From Apostichopus japonicus (lineage: Eukaryota > Echinodermata > Holothuroidea > Aspidochirotida > Stichopodidae), in assembly GCF_037975245.1 (NCBI RefSeq), contig NC_092583.1:10018764-10082763 (forward strand): a DNA stretch of 64,000 nucleotides, written 5' to 3'. The first letter of the stretch is position 1. Each line of letters starts with the position of its first letter. Shown here one piece after another: positions 59,731 through 64,000 of this stretch. Both the position numbers and the translations under genes were made by a program. The notes beneath the pieces were generated by a model, which saw only the letters and a program-made list of their open reading frames with translations, made no database searches and was not told the DNA's origin.

Positions 59731-62724
59731 CTGTGGGGTGTGACGATTAGAATGGTGAAACCTGAATAGCTACTAACATGATTCTCGTAGTACCTATTAC
59801 TTATGATAATCACTCATAATTGTTCATTAAATGTGTGAATATCTGATACATAGAGATAAAAAAAGATATTTACCATTAGTCAAAAATGGCCTTCCTGTTG
59901 CTTAATGTGATAATAAAATCGTTTTTTTTTCTGTTTTTTAAAATATGATCAAAGGATTATTTGAAAGGACATGGCCAGGCTATGTCAAAATTGCATTTGG
60001 TAGCTGCTGCACAATGAGGACTCTTATTGATTCTGACTGGTGGAAGTAGCATGTGAAAAGGAACATACAGCAGTAAGCCTATATTGCAAAGCATGATATA
60101 ACCAGTAAAGTTTTTGTACATGACTCTGGAAAGTCTATAAGGCAGAGGAGGGCAATAAAGGCGATCTAACAGTCCACCGTGAACCTTGTACTCAATCTAC
60201 AGTATGTGCCCCAACAGTTAAGGATGTGATTACTCCTGTGACAAAACTGGACATATTATATTACATGGGGGGGAAAAAGGTTAAGAAAACTCTCCATGTC
60301 GATTGTCCACATGTCAAGTCAACATCCTGGCACAAGCAGAATTACATACATACATACAAACATACATCTTCGTTTCCCTTGTTACAAGATTCCTCAGGGC
60401 ACATTGATAGGGTACAGTACTGAAAACTTTCCCATGCATGGCAGAAAATGTGCTTGTTGTTCGCATGAATCCTGCAGACTACACATTGGCCGTCTGTGGT
60501 TTTAGGGAATGCGCAATACTGTAAAGGGCACTTTAGGAATATTACCGTTTTTGACTTTCTCAGCAGCATCTTTCAATCCTAATCCTGGACCAAATCCTAG
60601 CTCCAAAACAACATCATTAGGTTCAATATTACTGTTTGCAACAGCTGCTATTTCCATGCCCTGGTTCTTGATCTTCAACATAAATTTCTGTTGGGTACAA
60701 AGAGAAGAGAGGAAAGTTACTGTATATCTGTTTCATGTGAGGTCATATGTAGTATCACTACATATTTACAGGGCTAAGTTTACTGACTGCAAAGGGGGTT
60801 GACATTACCGTCAAATCACCGTCAAAATGACATAACCATCAAGGTACCTGTTACTGTTGCTACGATAATCGTTTTCAATATCGGTATCGGCGATAATTGC
60901 AATATCGGCAGCATATCAGTATCAGTAAAATTTTGCCTAATTGCCGACAACAGCAGAACGATATTGAACTTTTTTTTTCACAGCAGAGCTACTTCTCCTT
61001 GCAAATCCTTGCAATGATTTGTTAATCTGCCCAAGACGATCCATTTCTTTAGAGTAAGTTAAACTCAGATTCATTTTCTATTAATATCCATGGAAACATG
61101 ACCCTCCGTAACCTCTAAAAACACGTCTACTGTCATTTTAAATTTATTATAGCTTTTACATTGTGATCGACAGTTCGTAACTTAATTAAGATGCAATTTT
61201 GCAAGCATACATTAACACTGTAGCTACTTGTAAGTCTTTACGATGTTAAGGCTCACATTTACTGTGTCCATTTTATTATTATTATTATCGTGTGCAGCGC
61301 TGCAGTGAAAAAGATTCCGGTTGGATTTCAATTACCATTCTCTTTTTCAATACTAGGAAAAAAGTGATTCTTTTCAACTTAGGACAAAAGGAAAACAAAA
61401 CACCATATTTTGTTGCTTATTGAAGATTTATTTGTGAATGTATGCATGACTAAAAGTATGATTTTGCCTTTATTTTGTCTGTTAAAAAATATCGGTATCG
61501 TATCGAAGAACTAGAACTCCCAACACTTGAAAACCGTAGAAAAAGTGATAAACTATGTACTCTCTACAAGATTATGAATGACCAATTCCCAGCTATTCAA
61601 CATGATCATTACCTCACTGCCCTTCCCACTAGGAGACGGATCATGCCTACGCAGTTTAAAGATTGTGCTGCGGATAACATAATTAGGAATCAAGTCAACA
61701 ATAATAGTAAAGCCCTTAAGTACATTCATTGTAAGACCCCCCAGTATAAGCATTGTTTTTTCCCTCTGCCATTGCTGGTTGGAATAAGTTAAATGATGAG
61801 CATTGTTCGCGCAGAGCATCGACACATTTAGGTGTCGTCTGGCGTGCCGCTAGTGCTGTCTATATCCCCCTTGCGCTTATGCCCTATGGGTTTCTGCAAA
61901 GTATGAAGAAGAAGAAGAAGTATCGGTATCGGACCGATATTGGGATGATAATATCGGATATCCGCCAAAACCGATATTGGTGATATCAGCGCAACACTAG
62001 TACCTGTAGTTAACGCCAGTGCCTTTCAATCATAAGGTCCCAATTTCGAGTCACTCCAAGATTAATGTATGTCGTCCAGTTACAGAGTTGTTGACAATTC
62101 ATAATCATGGACGTTAAAATATGAATATAAGAGACTGACTTCGGTCAGCTTGCGGCTTTGATAAGCCGATGATGGCTTCTTTGCAAATTCTTGCTTGCAG
62201 GAGGATCTAAAATACATACATAAATACCGATTGCTCATAACATTAAAAAGAAGTTCTTATCATGGCAAACTTACTGTAAATGTAATACCATCATTCATAG
62301 ACACTGCCCTTACAAAGTGTGCTTGGGAACTAATGACAACTGAAAGACATTACCCCACACTCCACACTGATCATCTAGACTTCTAGTTCTATGCCTCCTT
62401 TGCGATATGACCCTGTGGATTGCAGCTACTGCAATATAGGGCCTAGAAATGTTGTAGGCCTATGCCTGTTTGTCTTTGCATCATCAGGTTGTAGGCCTAG
62501 GCTATTCCTAACGATAGCAATAGGCCTAGACTAGCCTAACTTAGGCCTAGTCTATCGTACGTTGCAGAATGCGATAACAAACCAGAGAGCCGAATATACT
62601 CTAGGCCTATGTAAGAAACAACCAACATTCGTTTCGTATCACAGAAGCCTACCACAAAACGTCCGGTAAAGCCACCTCCAGGCTTTCGTAAGTGACTTGC
62701 AATCGCATTAGTAAAGAACGCCAT
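59300..62724 (-). CDS. Complete three-exon gene: SAM-dependent methyltransferase, YdaC-like (Methyltransf_11)
   Basis: Exons 62724-62653, 60687-60546 and 59730-59300 join in frame to 214 codons and a stop. Residues 1-24 (MAFFTNAIASHLRKPGGGFT...) match the short N-terminal helix with an LRKP motif seen in this family. Residues about 50-61 form motif I (VLELGFGPGLGL, the SAM-binding glycine loop). D80 in VYGIDFSP is the acidic residue expected to bind the SAM ribose. GDVADLPY (107-114) and the YYFWED segment are motif II/III equivalents, and LRVLKPNGKM is the strand before the C-terminal beta hairpin. Known: Methyltransf_11 proteins of this layout include the uncharacterised B. subtilis YdaC. 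Substrate and pathway are unknown, and no targeting signal or membrane segment is evident. Length fits a complete protein. The start is the first ATG of an exon whose donor gives the right phase. Confidence 0.88.
59731..60545 (-). other. Methyltransferase intron 2
   Basis: 815 bp between exons 2 and 3, beginning gtaata and ending ccccacag on the minus strand. It holds no recognisable element; short frames inside are chance. Confidence 0.8.
60546..60687 (-). CDS. Methyltransferase exon 2 (SAM motif I)
   Basis: 142 nt with acceptor gtacccaacag and donor AAACG|gtaata. It enters in phase 0, exits in phase 1 and codes for 47 residues. It holds EPNDVVLELGFGPGLGLKDA, the conserved glycine-rich SAM-binding loop. 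Intron 1 on its 5' side is 1965 bp and carries a DNA transposon, a LINE fragment and a SINE; intron 2 on its 3' side is 815 bp. Confidence 0.88.
60852..61999. mobile_element. hAT-like element with ATATCGG-rich ends, carrying a LINE insertion
   Basis: An exact 8-bp duplication GTACCTGT flanks it (60844-60851, 62000-62007). Ends read TACTGTTGCTACGATAATC and, inverted, TAGTGTTGCGCTGATATCA, followed by CAATATCGG and other ATCGG repeats. It lies in intron 1 of the methyltransferase gene. Without its LINE insert it would be about 717 bp. Confidence 0.88.
61501..61920 (+). pseudogene. LINE 3' end (reverse transcriptase ORF C-terminus), truncated and frameshifted
   Basis: The first frame reads LELPTLENRRK, then KLCTLYKIMNDQFPAI, and a second frame continues FFPSAIAGWNKLN after a shift near the T run at 61756. 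This arrangement is typical of the C-terminal tail of CR1/L2/Jockey-type non-LTR retrotransposon ORF2. It ends in a (GAA)n tail. The 11 bases TATCGGTATCG flank it on both sides (61490-61500, 61921-61931), as expected for a target-site duplication. Exact family not determined. Confidence 0.75.
62008..62225 (+). mobile_element. tRNA-derived SINE, copy 4 (5'-truncated)
   Basis: It begins within the tRNA-like head (agttaacgcc), has a degenerate B box (atttcgagtc), the same body and a CATA tail. It directly follows the duplication of the hAT-like element. It lies in intron 1 of the methyltransferase gene. Confidence 0.88.
62440..62560. repeat. AGGCCTA word cluster near the methyltransferase first exon
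   Basis: TAGGCCTA and variants (GTAGGCCTA, TAGGCCTAG, AGCCTA) recur about six times in 120 bases just inside intron 1. A similar but looser cluster lies at 51360-52150. Such words are frequent in echinoderm DNA from memory; function unknown. Confidence 0.5.
62653..62724 (-). CDS. Methyltransferase exon 1 (start codon)
   Basis: 72 nt, 24 codons from ATG GCG TTC, ending TTT GTG|gtaggc in phase 0. The context gcgATGG is a good eukaryotic start. The reading frame stays open past the donor to 62536, but the continuation (VGFCDTKRM...) does not resemble the family, whereas splicing joins TGRFV directly to KFMLKIKN. No TATA box was identified upstream. Confidence 0.82.
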
Positions 62725-64000
62725 CGCCGCTTTTTTACTTTAAAAGTTTGCAGACAGCTGTCAAAAGTTTCCTGCCGCTGTTTTCTATTTCGTAGGATGG
62801 CAATCGGAAAACGCAATATTATGATATTGTTATGCAGTATGCATAGTACTAGGCCTTACGAATTTGGAAACATATCGTGTCTCAGATTACGCAATACGCT
62901 ATCATGATGCGATCAAACAACGAACGCCCTCTACAATTTTAGGAGTTAAGACTGAAGAATAGTTGAAGTTGAAGGACTGTCCTAATATAAGAGTTTATAG
63001 TTTAGTGTTTAGTTGATCAACGAGGGGGTTAGTTCCCCTGTGCTCAGGTCTGGTTTAGGGTTCCTTGGGGGGGGGGGGGTTAGGGAGCTTGGTTATATAT
63101 GAATTCGGGCGATGCTGAGAGAAAAGAAAAATTATCTTCACTGCTGAACGTTACAGCTAGGGATAAACCCATTGGGCACAGGACACATTTTAAGAATTCA
63201 CAAGTAGGCTACTACGTGAGGGAAAGGAATGGGAAAGGAGGTATTTTTAAATACAGACCTTTATTCATATGGTAATATTATATAACTTAATATATAGGAA
63301 GGCCCAGGGGATGTCAAAGTTTCAAGCACCCCCTCAGATATTTGGGATGGAAAAACTTGTTTATACTGGTTGTATTTTATTCTCGTCGAAGGCACCCTCA
63401 ATACTGAGCATTTTGTTCCCCGTTTTATGATGAAGTTTGAACATTGTTGATAAGGCAAAAAAGGCATAAGTATAATACAAATAATCAGGAACAAGGTATT
63501 AAGAGGGGCTTTTAGCTAGTACAGTGTAATGTTTAACAAAGGATCAAATAAAATCAATATTTTGGGGCTGGTAGAGTCACATCATCTGCCACTAAAATAG
63601 TTTGATTATGAAATAATTAAAGAAACATTTAAATTTATCCACCCAAAAAGAGGGTAAAGATAAGAACAATTTTTATTTGAAAACTTCCACAAAACAAAAC
63701 AAAAACACGAGATAGAAGAAGTTAGTCAAACAAGTTACATCAGTATATTTTTATTTATTAATAATATGTTGTAAACTTTGAACATGTAGATATAATAACA
63801 TCTATAAATTTTGATAGATTTTTTATCAAGTAGTGACCAATTTTCAACCAATTATCTATTTAAGAGAATGATAATAGAATCACGAAGAGAGAGAGAACAA
63901 AGGGAAGAAACTATAATGCAAACAAAAATTTCAACTTTAACGAGACGGAATGCGTCACTGAATTTACCGTGGGTAGAATGAAATGTAGTTTATCATGTGT
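62725..64000. other. Upstream region of the methyltransferase gene
   Basis: It should contain the 5' UTR and promoter on the minus strand, but I see no TATA box or initiator I would defend. A G run lies at 63067-63079. No gene is recognised to the right edge. Confidence 0.4.

Overview
The window is eukaryotic nuclear DNA. It is AT-rich and gene-poor, its genes are broken by spliceosomal introns, and most of it is non-coding. Dense nonautonomous DNA transposons, a tRNA-derived SINE, long AT and GTACA arrays and AGGCCTA word clusters fit a marine invertebrate deuterostome. An echinoderm, perhaps a sea cucumber, is my best guess; this is an inference without a database search.

Two protein genes can be supported, both on the minus strand. 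At the left edge (2713-5047) three phase-consistent exons encode 81 residues of a protein with a PB1 domain resembling the N-terminus of the MAP kinase kinase kinases MAP3K2/3 (MEKK2/3). Its first exon and all exons after the middle of PB1 are not identified; the rest must lie left of the window. At the right (59300-62724) a complete three-exon gene encodes a 214-residue class I SAM-dependent methyltransferase of the Methyltransf_11 / bacterial YdaC-like type. The roughly 54 kb between them holds no exon I can defend. It is probably first-intron and/or intergenic DNA.

The space between is a record of transposition. I could delimit about ten hAT-like nonautonomous elements by terminal inverted repeats (TIRs), many with exact 8-bp target site duplications (TSDs): 7853-8548, 29873-30309, 30455-30811, 37320-38501, 45122-46193 (containing a second at 45283-45677), 52881-53679 and 60852-61999. 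Others are less certain (5264-5423, 35167-35539). Two elements have 5-bp TSDs (18169-20320, 40629-40803). Two TTAA-site elements occur (10290-10640 with a truncated inverted partner at 55339-55660, and 56677-57078). A foldback element with 11-bp TSDs sits inside a MAP3K-like intron (4609-4878). A foldback repeat family with at least nine copies is spread across the window. Four copies of a tRNA-derived SINE and one other tRNA-headed SINE-like repeat are present. The element at 60852-61999 has itself received a 5'-truncated LINE 3' end flanked by an 11-bp duplication, all inside intron 1 of the methyltransferase gene.

Other structure includes an 82-bp higher-order GTACA minisatellite (26173-27301), two simple two-copy tandem duplications (44044-44422; 47027-47875), a perfect 34-bp-arm hairpin (52658-52728) and AGGCCTA-rich clusters near 51.4-52.2 kb and 62.4-62.6 kb. 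I saw no rRNA, functional tRNA, CRISPR array or prokaryotic operon. The strongest unusual observations concern nested mobile elements; I see no clear evidence for a new multi-gene system.
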